A stretch of 64,000 nt of DNA from the NCBI RefSeq assembly GCF_003932955.1, contig NZ_QOVY01000004.1, positions 98,182 to 162,181 on the forward strand. Direction: 5' to 3'. The notes under the pieces are model-generated. The model was given only the letters and a program-made list of their open reading frames with translations. It was not told where the DNA came from and did no database searches. This document shows positions 15,808-23,542 of this stretch, piece after piece. Every line of letters starts with the position of its first letter. Position 1 is the first letter of the stretch. Origin of the DNA: Chryseobacterium sp. SC28. GTDB lineage: Bacteria; Bacteroidota; Bacteroidia; Flavobacteriales; Weeksellaceae. The position numbers and the translations under genes were made by a program.

Positions 15808-16608
15808 ATGTTAGCAGGATACATTTTAGCTCTTTTAGTAGGGATTTCCCTCGGATTGATAGGGAGTGGAGGGTCTATCCTTACCGTTCCTATTATGGTT
15901 TATATTTTGAATATTGACCCCGTTTTAGCAACTGGCTATTCTTTATTTGTTGTTGGGGTAACTTCTTTTGCTGGAGGAATCAGAAGTTTTTATAACCAAG
16001 GCTTACAGTTTAAAGCAATTTTACTTTTCGGAATCCCTTCCGTTGTTACCGTTTACCTCACTAGAGCACTTATTGTTCCAGTTATCCCAGAAATTATTCT
16101 GAAAACAGGAAATTTTCAACTTACCAAATCTATTTTTTTGATGATACTTTTTGCCGTAGTAATGGTGGCTGCGTCGGTATCAATGATACGCCCTAGTAAA
16201 GACGGCAAAGAAAATATAGACAGTCCCAAAGCAGAGCACAATCACATAATGATACTTCTAACAGGGGCACTGGTCGGCATTATAACAGGTCTGGTAGGAG
16301 CAGGAGGCGGATTTCTTATTATTCCCGCTCTGGTTTTTTTCGCAAAGATGCCGATGAAGAAAGCTGTGGCAACATCGTTGTTTATCATTACCATCAATTC
16401 CCTGATCGGCTTCACAGGATTTCTTAAAAGCGAACATTCCGCAATAGACTGGAATATGCTTATTAAATTTACCGCAATGTCTATCATCGGGATTTTTATC
16501 GGGATCTTTTTCTCATCTAAATTATCAGCCAAAAAACTGAAAACCTTTTTCGGATGGTTCGTTTTAGTAATGGGAATGTATATCCTTGCAAAAGAATTAA
16601 TTTTATAA
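15808..16608 (+). CDS. TauE/SafE-family sulfite/organosulfonate exporter-like permease
   Basis: 266 residues in two homologous halves, each starting with the family glycine motif: GISLGLIGSGGSILTVPIMVYIL (N half) and GIITGLVGAGGGFLIIPALVFFAKMPMKKAVATSL (C half). About eight transmembrane helices are visible. TauE/SafE proteins are thought to export sulfite, sulfoacetate or related anions. Between SQR and a persulfide dioxygenase, export of sulfite made from persulfide oxidation is the obvious reading (inference). The start is ATG 15808; the frame is open further upstream only through a TTG inside the promoter. The methyltransferase gene begins 13 bases later. Confidence 0.88.
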   Translation: MLAGYILALLVGISLGLIGSGGSILTVPIMVYILNIDPVLATGYSLFVVGVTSFAGGIRSFYNQGLQFKAILLFGIPSVVTVYLTRALIVPVIPEIILKTGNFQLTKSIFLMILFAVVMVAASVSMIRPSKDGKENIDSPKAEHNHIMILLTGALVGIITGLVGAGGGFLIIPALVFFAKMPMKKAVATSLFIITINSLIGFTGFLKSEHSAIDWNMLIKFTAMSIIGIFIGIFFSSKLSAKKLKTFFGWFVLVMGMYILAKELIL

Positions 16609-16621
16609 AAACCCTCAAATA

Positions 16622-17239
16622 ATGCCTCAAAAAGATTTTTGGAACGATCGATATAGCCAAAACGATTATATTTACGGGACCGCCCCCAATGAATATCTGA
16701 AAGAAAAATTGCAAGTAGTAAAACCTGGCAAAATACTTTTCCCGGCAGAAGGAGAAGGCAGGAATACGGTTTATGCAGCCACACAAGGATGGAAGGTGGA
16801 AGCATTTGACCAGGCCGAAGCAGGAAAGAAAAAAGCACTTGCACTAGCTCGAAAAAACCATACCCAAATTTCCTATACCATCGCAGATGCAGAACATATA
16901 AAATATCCAGATCATTCTTTTGATGCTTTGGCACTTATATTTGTCCATTTTCCCCCAAATCTGAGAAGAAAATTTCATCAGACCCTATCAGCATTTCTTA
17001 AGCCCGGTGGCATTCTTATTTTAGAAGGTTTTTCCAAACTTCAAGTAGAATATCAAAAATCCAACCCGCAATCTGGAGGACCGCAGAATGCCGAAATGCT
17101 ATATTCTCTTGAAGAATTGATGAAGGATTTCGAAAACTTCGACTTCCAAGAAGCCGTTGTCAAAACCATCACACTCAATGAAGGAAATCAACACAAAGGT
17201 CAAGCTTCTGTCGTGAGGATTTTTGCCGTTAAAAGGTAA
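16622..17239 (+). CDS. class I SAM-dependent methyltransferase (thiol-methyltransferase-like context)
   Basis: 205 residues with a Rossmann-type SAM fold. The N-terminal FWNDRYSQNDYIYGTAPNEYLKE is a hallmark of a subgroup near TehB/thiopurine-type enzymes. Motif I is degenerate (KILFPAEGEGRNTVYAA, glycine-rich E-G-E-G), motif II is VEAFDQAEAG, and the post-motif is ADAEHIKYPDHSFDALALIFVHFPP. It is co-transcribed with the TauE/SafE-like gene. The substrate is unknown. In this locus methylation of sulfide or thiols would be sensible, but nothing in the sequence proves it. Confidence 0.78.
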   Translation: MPQKDFWNDRYSQNDYIYGTAPNEYLKEKLQVVKPGKILFPAEGEGRNTVYAATQGWKVEAFDQAEAGKKKALALARKNHTQISYTIADAEHIKYPDHSFDALALIFVHFPPNLRRKFHQTLSAFLKPGGILILEGFSKLQVEYQKSNPQSGGPQNAEMLYSLEELMKDFENFDFQEAVVKTITLNEGNQHKGQASVVRIFAVKR

Positions 17240-17249
17240 ATTTGTACTA

Positions 17250-17294
17250 TGTGACCAAGATTACGTAAAAATTAAGAAATAGATTATAATTTTG
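17250..17294 (+). promoter_or_regulatory. Crp-type operator plus -7 element of the CstB-like operon
   Basis: TGTGA-CCAAGA-TTACG (17250-17265) is centred 33 bp upstream of the centre of TAATTTTG (17287-17294). The predicted leader to ATG 17316 is about 15 nt. Same geometry as the rhodanese, TolC and SQR promoters. Confidence 0.75.
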
Positions 17295-17315
17295 TACATT
17301 ATAAAAAATTAATTT

Positions 17316-18707
17316 ATGTATTTTCATCATATTTATGATAAGACCCTTGCGCAGGCCAGCTACTTGATCGGCTGCCAAGCAAAAGGCGAAGCCATCGTGA
17401 TCGATGCCAAAAGGGATATCGATACCTACCTTCAGATCGCCAATGAAAATAATCTAAAAATTACGCACATCGCCGAAACCCATATTCACGCCGATTTCTT
17501 GGCTGGCTCGCGCGAGCTCGCCGCTGTTACGGGTGCAAAAATGTATCTTTCGGACGAAGGTGGCGCAGATTGGCAATATCAATTCCCACACATCGGATTG
17601 AAAAATGGCGATGTGATAACCGTCGGAAATCTAACGCTGAAAGTCATTCACACGCCCGGACACACGCCCGAGAGCATCAGCTTCTTGCTGACCGATCATC
17701 CTGCAACGGATGCTCCGGTGATGATTTTTACAGGAGATTTTGTCTTCGTGGGAGACATCGGACGACCAGATTTGCTGGAAAAAGCAGCCGGAATCGTTGG
17801 TACGCAGGAAAAAGGAGCTCGAGAAATGTTCCATTCCGTTAAGAATTTCAGTAAGTTACAAGATTATATTCAAGTTTGGCCGGGTCACGGCGCAGGGTCG
17901 GCCTGTGGGAAATCTCTGGGAGCAGTTCCCAATTCGACGGTGGGTTACGAAAAAATCAGAAACTGGGCTTTTCAGTACGAAGATGATGAGGAAGGTTTTG
18001 TAGAATACCTGTTGGATGGGCAACCAGAACCGCCGAAATATTTCGCGATGATGAAGCAGCTCAATAAAGTGGAAAGACCATTGTTGCCAGACGTTCCAAA
18101 ACATCAAAAACTGTCGAAGGACGAGTTTTTGAAGGCTTACAACAGCGGCGTTAAAGTAATAGACACAAGAAATAAAGTGGACTTCGCGAAGGGTTTCATC
18201 CCGAATAGCATCAATATTCAGGGCAATAATTCGTTTTCCACTTGGATGGGTTGGCTGGTAGATTATTCGGAGCCGTTTATTCTGGTTGCCGAGGACGATC
18301 AAATGGAAGATCTTACACGCAAATTGATGAGAATCGGGATGGATCAAATGATGGGCTACATCGACGCTGTCGAAAATCTCGGATTGGATTTGGAAACAGC
18401 CGATGTCATCGATATCGAAGAATTCAAAACCTATCTGGACAGAGAAGATATTCAGATAGTCGATGTACGCAATCAATCCGAATATAAAGCTGCCCATATT
18501 GAAAATGCCAAAAATGTTTTCGTGGGAACCATAGAAGATAACCTTGATAAAATCTCCCGCGAGGGGCAAGTCGTAATCCATTGCCAAAGCGGCGACAGAG
18601 CAGCGATTGCCTATTCTTTGTTGAAGAAAAACGGTTTTGAGAATGTCAAGAATTATTCTGGCGGAATGAAGGAATGGCTGGAAAAAGGAAATTTTGTCAC
18701 GCAATAA
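17316..18707 (+). CDS. cstB: persulfide dioxygenase-rhodanese fusion (CstB-like)
   Basis: 463 residues in three domains. Residues 1 to about 240 are a metallo-beta-lactamase fold with iron-binding motifs THIHADFLAGS (55-65), HTPGHTPES, TGDFVFVGDIGRPD and VWPGHGAGSACGKS. A first rhodanese domain without catalytic Cys follows (about 270-350, VIDTRNKVDFAKGFIPNSIN). A second rhodanese has the active loop HCQSGDR (Cys about 423). This is the layout of S. aureus CstB, which oxidises low-molecular-weight persulfides to thiosulfate. It acts in the cytoplasm downstream of SQR. It heads an operon with a DUF2892 protein and thioredoxin and has a Crp-type operator. The inactive middle rhodanese is normal for the family. 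Confidence 0.92.
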   Translation: MYFHHIYDKTLAQASYLIGCQAKGEAIVIDAKRDIDTYLQIANENNLKITHIAETHIHADFLAGSRELAAVTGAKMYLSDEGGADWQYQFPHIGLKNGDVITVGNLTLKVIHTPGHTPESISFLLTDHPATDAPVMIFTGDFVFVGDIGRPDLLEKAAGIVGTQEKGAREMFHSVKNFSKLQDYIQVWPGHGAGSACGKSLGAVPNSTVGYEKIRNWAFQYEDDEEGFVEYLLDGQPEPPKYFAMMKQLNKVERPLLPDVPKHQKLSKDEFLKAYNSGVKVIDTRNKVDFAKGFIPNSINIQGNNSFSTWMGWLVDYSEPFILVAEDDQMEDLTRKLMRIGMDQMMGYIDAVENLGLDLETADVIDIEEFKTYLDREDIQIVDVRNQSEYKAAHIENAKNVFVGTIEDNLDKISREGQVVIHCQSGDRAAIAYSLLKKNGFENVKNYSGGMKEWLEKGNFVTQ

Positions 18708-18718
18708 ATTTAAAATAA

Positions 18719-18952
18719 ATGATACAAAATATTTTGAAAAACTGGAACTTGATGCGGATTTTGCGTTTGGCAATGGGAATTCTCCTTGTCGTGGAGGCCG
18801 CGAGATCCGGGATGTGGCTCTTAGTTGCGGTTGGAGCGATTTTTGTTGCAATGCCTGTACTGAATATCGGCTGTTGCGCCAGCGGAAATTGCGCGGTTCA
18901 GCCAAAAAAATTCAGAGCTGATGAGGAAACCGAATATCAAGAATTAAAATAA
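18719..18952 (+). CDS. DUF2892 (YgaP-TM-like) membrane protein with Cys-rich tail
   Basis: 77 residues. Two hydrophobic helices (LRLAMGILLVVEAARSGMWLLVAVGAIFVAMPVLNIGCC) are followed by GCCASGNCAVQPKK, a small Cys cluster not present in the first DUF2892 protein at 11443. It starts 11 bases after the CstB-like gene and 6 bases before thioredoxin. The cysteines could carry sulfane sulfur or a metal; this is inference. A second reading frame over the same bases is clearly a shadow. Confidence 0.78.
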   Translation: MIQNILKNWNLMRILRLAMGILLVVEAARSGMWLLVAVGAIFVAMPVLNIGCCASGNCAVQPKKFRADEETEYQELK

Positions 18953-18958
18953 AAAGAG

Positions 18959-19255
18959 ATGAACAAATTCAAGGAAATAATCAGCCAAGATAAACCCGTC
19001 TTGGTAGATTTCTTTGCCGAATGGTGCGGTCCTTGCAAGGTGCAGGCTCCTATCCTGAAGGATCTGAAAAAGAAAGTGGGCGATGCTGCCAATATTATCA
19101 AAATCGACGTCGATAAAAATCAGGCTGTGGCCTCGCAGTTCGGGATTCGCAACATCCCGACCTTGATGATTTTTAAAAACGGCGAAGTCAAGTGGAAGCA
19201 GTCCGGAGTTGTCCAGGCAGATGAATTGGAAAGATTAATCAATCAAAACCGCTGA
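18959..19255 (+). CDS. trxA: thioredoxin
   Basis: 98 residues, the classical thioredoxin length. The active site is WCGPC (Cys 23 and 26), preceded by KPVLVDFFAEWCGPCKVQAP; cis-Pro is in NIPTLMIFKNGE. No signal peptide, so cytoplasmic. It closes the CstB operon and can reduce protein or low-molecular-weight persulfides. The stop codon lies inside the stem of the terminator. The symbol is used generically; other thioredoxins will exist in the genome. Confidence 0.93.
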   Translation: MNKFKEIISQDKPVLVDFFAEWCGPCKVQAPILKDLKKKVGDAANIIKIDVDKNQAVASQFGIRNIPTLMIFKNGEVKWKQSGVVQADELERLINQNR

Positions 19256-19276
19256 GAGAAAAGCGGTATTTTTTGT
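19248..19276 (+). terminator. rho-independent terminator of the CstB-trx operon
   Basis: ACCGCT (19248-19253) pairs with AGCGGT (19262-19267), followed by ATTTTTT. The stem begins within the last codons of thioredoxin. Confidence 0.85.
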
Positions 19277-19517
19277 GGTTTATATTTTAGCCGAGTCGTC
19301 ATTTTCCCAAGATTTTTTTAATAAAAAATTCCAAGCTTGTATGGAGCTAAAAGAATGACAATTTTTCATCTGAAAAAGGAAGTAAAAATGACAATTTTGG
19401 GACAAAATTTCAGTGTGTTTAAGTCAAATTTTCGCATTCTGGGAGTGGTATATCTTTTGTTGATTGGGAATATGAGAACTTTAAAAAATATTGTTTAACC
19501 TTTAAATTAGTTTTGTT
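19277..19517. other. intergenic region before hsp20
   Basis: 240 bases. It includes two short repeats of the phrase TGACAATTTT (near 19354 and 19389). TAGTTTTG at 19508-19515 fits TAnnTTTG but ends only 2 bases before the ATG, so it is unlikely to be the working -7 box. No stress-sigma element can be assigned with confidence. Confidence 0.4.
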
Positions 19518-19976
19518 ATGACAACAATCGTTAAAAGAAACAATGGTAGCTTGCTCCCTACCAGCCCACGCGCACTATTCGACGATTTTTTCACTCGCGA
19601 TCTATTTAATTGGGGCAATAGCAATTTTTCTGCTTCTCGTACAACGCTTCCATCCGTAAACATCAAAGAGAAAGATGATGTCTTCGAAGTAGAAGTAGCT
19701 GCACCAGGTATGCAGAAAGAAGATTTCAAGATTACGCTTGACCGAGGTGTTCTTACCATTTCGTCTGAAAAAGAGGAAAGAGAGGAAGAAAAAAATGAAA
19801 ACTACACTCAAAGAGAATTCAGCTATCAATCTTTCCAACGAAGCTTCACTTTGGAGACCGAGGTGGTGGACGATGAGCACATCGAAGCTAAATACGAAAA
19901 TGGCGTTTTAAGACTTATCATTCCTAAAAAAGAGGGAGCCAAAATGCAATCGCCGAGACTAATTGAAATTAAATAA
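19518..19976 (+). CDS. Hsp20/alpha-crystallin small heat-shock protein
   Basis: 152 residues. The alpha-crystallin domain spans about 40-145: LPSVNIKEKDDVFEVEVAAPGMQKEDFKITLDRGVLTISSEKEE, and the C-terminal beta strand has the GVLRLIIPKKE signature followed by an IEIK end. A flexible N-terminal arm (SPRALFDDFFTRDLFNWG) is typical. It is an ATP-independent holdase. It is a single gene with its own terminator and no visible link to the sulfur operators. Confidence 0.95.
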   Translation: MTTIVKRNNGSLLPTSPRALFDDFFTRDLFNWGNSNFSASRTTLPSVNIKEKDDVFEVEVAAPGMQKEDFKITLDRGVLTISSEKEEREEEKNENYTQREFSYQSFQRSFTLETEVVDDEHIEAKYENGVLRLIIPKKEGAKMQSPRLIEIK

Positions 19977-19982
19977 TTTTGC

Positions 19983-20019
19983 AAAAAGGTTTTCCTGAAA
20001 TATGGAAAACCTTTTTTTT
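19983..20019 (+). terminator. strong rho-independent terminator after hsp20
   Basis: AAAAAGGTTTTCC (19983-19995) pairs with GGAAAACCTTTTT (20004-20016) and runs into a T-tract. Confidence 0.9.
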
Positions 20020-20036
20020 AATTGTTTTGCCGAGGT

Positions 20037-21215
20037 ATGAATGAGTTGCTGTGGTCTATCTGTGTGCTGTCTCTCACGATATTGATTTTAGGCTTTATAC
20101 TGAAACATTTTAGCCAGCCCTATTTGATTGCTTACATTGTAGCAGGCGTTTTGCTGGGCCCCGATTTGATCGGGATATTCTCGGATACCAAGGAGATAGA
20201 ACTGGTTGGGGAGCTGGGCATACTTCTCCTGATGTTTTTCTTGGGGTTGGAAATCAATATTCCCAATAAACGCTATCTTATTATCAAACCGCTCATTGCC
20301 CAAAGCATGAAAGTCTTGCTGGGCTTTGCTTTCGCATTCTTGATAGGATTCTATTTGAACCTCGATTTTAAAAGTATTACTTTAATAGCTATCCTTTTCT
20401 TTTTCAACAGCACCGCCGTAGTGACGGAGTTTCTAAAAAAGTACCAGATTTTTAATACCGCGTTTGGGAGCACTATCTTCAATATACTGCTTCTGCAGGA
20501 TGTCCTTTTGGCACCCGTGCTGACACTTCTGAATATTTGGGGCGGCGGCAAACCCTTCAGCGTTGCCCAGATTATTCTTCCGCTGGTGGGCTGCATCGCC
20601 ATCATCTTGCTTTTCAAAACCATAAGGAATGTGCAGGAAATCAGACTTCCGAGGTTTCTCAATAAGATAGCCGACGATCACGACCTTCAGCTTTTCACCG
20701 GGCTGCTGATATGTTTGGGTTTTGGATTGCTGGCAGATGCCGTTGGTCTCAGCAGTGCCTTGGGCAGTTTTATCGCCGGCGTCCTTGTCGGAAGACTTCG
20801 AGGATTCGCTTGGCTGGAGCATACGCTGTCTTCTTTTAAGGTTTTCTTTGTCGCCCTATTCTTTGTCTCCATCGGCTTGCGCTTGGATCTGTCCTATTTT
20901 CTGAGCCATTCAGAAATCATCTTGGCAGGTACTTTTTTTGTTTTGATAAGCAACAGTCTGATATCTGCTCTTGTTTTCCGCTTTTTGAAATTCGGCAAAA
21001 AAAACAGTTGGTATGGTGGCGCATTGTTGTCTCAGACGGGAGAATTCGGGATTCTCGCTTTAGCCATTGCGTACAAAGATCACATCATCGAGTACGAACT
21101 GTACAAAGCCGGCCTTGCCATTACCTGTCTTACCCTTCTGCTCTCCACGATATGGATTGCGGTGCTCAAAAAACTTTTGGAAAAACCATTACCATTACAA
21201 CTTATCGGAAAATGA
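20037..21215 (+). CDS. cation:proton antiporter, CPA2 family (KefB-like without TrkA domain)
   Basis: 392 residues with about 12-13 transmembrane helices. CPA2 features include LIAYIVAGVLLGPDLIGIF, GELGILLLMFFLGLEINI (the antiporter core), FFNSTAVVTEF, LIAGVLVGRLRGF and SQTGEFGILALAIAYKD. The protein stops after the membrane domain (LKKLLEKPLPLQLIGK); the RCK/TrkA-N regulatory domain of KefB/KefC is missing, so it is the short form. The ion is not readable. The ATG at 20037 is preferred to an upstream TTG. The 110 bases that follow are AT-rich. Confidence 0.88.
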   Translation: MNELLWSICVLSLTILILGFILKHFSQPYLIAYIVAGVLLGPDLIGIFSDTKEIELVGELGILLLMFFLGLEINIPNKRYLIIKPLIAQSMKVLLGFAFAFLIGFYLNLDFKSITLIAILFFFNSTAVVTEFLKKYQIFNTAFGSTIFNILLLQDVLLAPVLTLLNIWGGGKPFSVAQIILPLVGCIAIILLFKTIRNVQEIRLPRFLNKIADDHDLQLFTGLLICLGFGLLADAVGLSSALGSFIAGVLVGRLRGFAWLEHTLSSFKVFFVALFFVSIGLRLDLSYFLSHSEIILAGTFFVLISNSLISALVFRFLKFGKKNSWYGGALLSQTGEFGILALAIAYKDHIIEYELYKAGLAITCLTLLLSTIWIAVLKKLLEKPLPLQLIGK

Positions 21216-21305
21216 TAATTAGTTTTGTTTGATTCGATTTATAAAATGAAAAAATGTTTATAATAAAATTATGAGAATATTTTTGACAGGCGAATTAAAA
21301 TCTCG

Positions 21306-21313
21306 TATTTTTG
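21306..21313 (+). promoter_or_regulatory. -7 promoter element before the Cys-containing lipoprotein gene
   Basis: TATTTTTG fits TAnnTTTG exactly. The expected transcript start is near 21320, which makes ATG 21344 the better start of the following gene than ATG 21320. No Crp-type dyad is found at the 33-bp position. Confidence 0.5.
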
Positions 21314-21343
21314 TTGTGAATGAATTATCAAAAACTACATAAT

Positions 21344-21721
21344 ATGTATAAATTAAAGGGCATCATCGGCGTGTTCTTCATTTTATGTATTTTGATTTCT
21401 TCCTGTGCTGTGAAGTATGGCATCAAAAACATATTCGATGTGCAGCCAACTTCCGCCGCCAGTCATTCGCCCGTTGCCAAGGACAAATTCATCACCTCCA
21501 GTTCTTCCCCTCAATGTATTTTCTGTAAGGAAAAAGAGATGATTGCCAAAAGCGACACCCCATTTTCTGTCTCGGATTTTGGCGAGTTCGCTGCCGTTAC
21601 TTTTATTCTTTTTCTTGGCGCTTTTCTTTCTGTCAACATTAGGAAACATCCCCAATACAGTTCTTCCAAAATAGGAAATTCTGTTCCCATTTTTATACGA
21701 TACCGCAAACTTATCATTTGA
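21344..21721 (+). CDS. unknown lipoprotein with CxxC and a C-terminal TM helix
   Basis: 125 residues from ATG 21344. A lipoprotein-type signal (FILCILISSC) is followed by a Ser-rich stretch, a SPQCIFCKEKEM motif (CxxC) and a C-terminal hydrophobic helix (FAAVTFILFLGAFLSVNI). I do not recognise the family. A periplasmic CxxC with tethering at both ends suggests metal or thiol binding. It precedes two TlpA-like thioredoxins in the same direction and may belong with them. ATG 21320 is an alternative start. Confidence 0.6.
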   Translation: MYKLKGIIGVFFILCILISSCAVKYGIKNIFDVQPTSAASHSPVAKDKFITSSSSPQCIFCKEKEMIAKSDTPFSVSDFGEFAAVTFILFLGAFLSVNIRKHPQYSSSKIGNSVPIFIRYRKLII

Positions 21722-21907
21722 TTTAAAATTTCTTGGGTCTTTTATTTTTAAGAGACTCCGATGGTTTTAAAATTTTTATTAATCCTTAGCGGAAGGATTC
21801 TGCCAGTGTTTTATCAAAAAAATGATAATAAAATTTTCATCAGCCTATTTCCTTGGATTGATGACCGCAATCTGCATCATAATACCTCAACCAAAAAATA
21901 TAAAATA

Positions 21908-22456
21908 ATGAACCCGATTATAATTACTAAAAGAAGCATATGTCTGCTTTCAATAATGCTGTTTTCTTTGAATGCCAATGCAAGGCAACCTCATCAGGAA
22001 AGTGAAAACCAATCAAATGTTAAAAAATTAATACCGAACGATGACGACATCATCTTAATTGATGAAAACGGGAAAAAAATCCACCTTAGCGACCTGAAAG
22101 GGAAAGTGGTAATCGTGAATATGTGGGCCACCTGGTGCCAACCTTGCGTGGAGGAAATGCCGGCCATCAACAGACTCAAAAAAAAGTTCGAAGGAAATGA
22201 CAATATTGTATTTGTCCTTCTGAATGTAGAAGCCGATATGGAAAAGGGCAAGAAATTTATGAAAGACAAAAATTATGATCTCCCGGTTTATGTCGCAGCA
22301 GACAAGATTCCCTCAAAGTACTTTCAAGGAGCAATTCCCACGACTTTAATTTTCAACAAAAAAGGCGAGCTGGAAGTACAAGCGCAAGGTGCAAGAGATT
22401 TTGACCGCCCCGAGATTTATAAAGCATTGAAAACTTTAACAGAACAAGCAATTTAA
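21908..22456 (+). CDS. TlpA/ResA-type thiol:disulfide oxidoreductase
   Basis: 182 residues. The signal sequence (KRSICLLSIMLFSLNANA) directs it to the periplasm. The thioredoxin fold has the active site WCQPC (in MWATWCQPCVEEMP) and a cis-Pro in GAIPTTLIFNKKGE. The frame is open upstream to 21761, but that part has no signal peptide and ATG 21908 gives a clean one. A paralogue starts 14 bases after the stop. Periplasmic TlpA proteins reduce disulfides in cytochrome c or metal-site maturation. With DsrE-like and SoxB-like proteins behind it, a SoxW-like task is possible (inference). Confidence 0.88.
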   Translation: MNPIIITKRSICLLSIMLFSLNANARQPHQESENQSNVKKLIPNDDDIILIDENGKKIHLSDLKGKVVIVNMWATWCQPCVEEMPAINRLKKKFEGNDNIVFVLLNVEADMEKGKKFMKDKNYDLPVYVAADKIPSKYFQGAIPTTLIFNKKGELEVQAQGARDFDRPEIYKALKTLTEQAI

Positions 22457-22470
22457 AACTATAAAAAGAA

Positions 22471-23073
22471 ATGGAAAAATTAAAAATATGGCTCCGAAAA
22501 AACTGGAGCACTACACTTCTGGTAGCGATTTTCGCAGTACTGCTGGTGAATCCCGATGCCAAAGCTTGGCTGATGCGCCAGTTGGCTTCTACAGGCCTCT
22601 TCAACTCAAATATCGAAGAGAAAACAACAGAACCACCGCAAGCAGAAGAGACCACGACTGTTTTACCAAATTTAAGCGTTGCAGACGACAAGGGAAACAT
22701 CATCAACACGTCTGAACTGAAGGGCAAAGTGGTATTCATCAATTTTTGGGCCTCGTGGTGTCCGCCGTGTCGCGCCGAGTTCCCCTCGATTCAGACTTTT
22801 TACGACAAATATAAGGATCAAAAAGATTTGATTTTCCTGGGTGTCAACTTAGATGATGATGCGTCTGCAGGCAAGATGTATCTGGAGAAAGAAAAGTTCA
22901 GCATTCCTTTTGTTCTTCCCAATGGCAACATTCCTAATGAATTTTTCAGCGGCTCGCTCCCGACCACCGTGGTTTTGGACAAAGCCGGAAAAATCCGAAT
23001 GCACCACGCCGGAATGGCAGATTACAGCAAGGAATCGTTCTATGAAGAGATTAATCAATTATTAAAAGAATAA
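22471..23073 (+). CDS. second TlpA-type thioredoxin, membrane-anchored
   Basis: 200 residues. An N-terminal hydrophobic anchor (WSTTLLVAIFAVLLVNPDAKAWLM) is followed by a linker and a thioredoxin domain with WCPPC (in FWASWCPPCRAEFPS) and cis-Pro in SLPTTVVLDKAGKIR. It is similar to its upstream neighbour in the C-terminal domain but has a different N-terminal part, so they are tandem paralogues, not a simple copy. Four bases separate it from the DsrE-like gene. The expected role is periplasmic disulfide reduction. Confidence 0.88.
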   Translation: MEKLKIWLRKNWSTTLLVAIFAVLLVNPDAKAWLMRQLASTGLFNSNIEEKTTEPPQAEETTTVLPNLSVADDKGNIINTSELKGKVVFINFWASWCPPCRAEFPSIQTFYDKYKDQKDLIFLGVNLDDDASAGKMYLEKEKFSIPFVLPNGNIPNEFFSGSLPTTVVLDKAGKIRMHHAGMADYSKESFYEEINQLLKE

Positions 23074-23076
23074 ATA

Positions 23077-23529
23077 ATGAAACTTCTATTTAAAATCATC
23101 ACACTATCGACACTTTTGATCGGCGCCAGCACTTTCGGGCAAAAAACAACGCTGCACTATGAGCCCGCGAAAGCTGTCGAAAAGCAATACAAAGCATTAT
23201 ACGTCATCGATGAAGCGCAAGATGAAAAAATCAAAATGACCATTCGCAATATCAATAATGCCTTGGAAGACCCGAGACTGAAAGGTAAACTGAAAGTCGA
23301 GCTGCTGGCCTTTGGCGCCGGTGTCGAAATGTACAAAAAGACCAATCCTTACGAGAAACTTTTGTCCGGATTAATAGATAAAGGCGTCGTGATGGTGCAA
23401 TGCGAAAATACGTTGTGGGAAAGGAAAATCAACAAATCGGAACTCTTTGATTTTGTGAATTATACGCCAAGCGGAAACGGCGAAATCATCTTGAGAGAAT
23501 ATGAACATTGGGCCGTTGTCAAACCTTAA
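23077..23529 (+). CDS. exported DsrE-like protein
   Basis: 150 residues. The signal peptide MKLLFKIITLSTLLIGASTFG is followed by a DsrE/DsrF-like fold (YKALYVIDEAQDEKIKMTIRNINNAL; LKVELLAFGAGVEMYKK; LIDKGVVMVQCENTL). The Cys in VVMVQCENTLWER is at the position used for sulfur relay in DsrE-type proteins. Export to the periplasm is unusual for sulfur-relay proteins but known in this subgroup. It sits between a TlpA thioredoxin and a SoxB-like hydrolase, which supports a part in periplasmic or envelope sulfur chemistry. Confidence 0.82.
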   Translation: MKLLFKIITLSTLLIGASTFGQKTTLHYEPAKAVEKQYKALYVIDEAQDEKIKMTIRNINNALEDPRLKGKLKVELLAFGAGVEMYKKTNPYEKLLSGLIDKGVVMVQCENTLWERKINKSELFDFVNYTPSGNGEIILREYEHWAVVKP

Positions 23530-23542
23530 AAACAAACCAAAA

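Noticed and set aside
17856..18905. 349-codon minus-strand frame opposite the CstB-like gene
   Set aside because: The plus-strand protein has complete metallo-beta-lactamase and rhodanese motifs; the antisense frame has none and no promoter.
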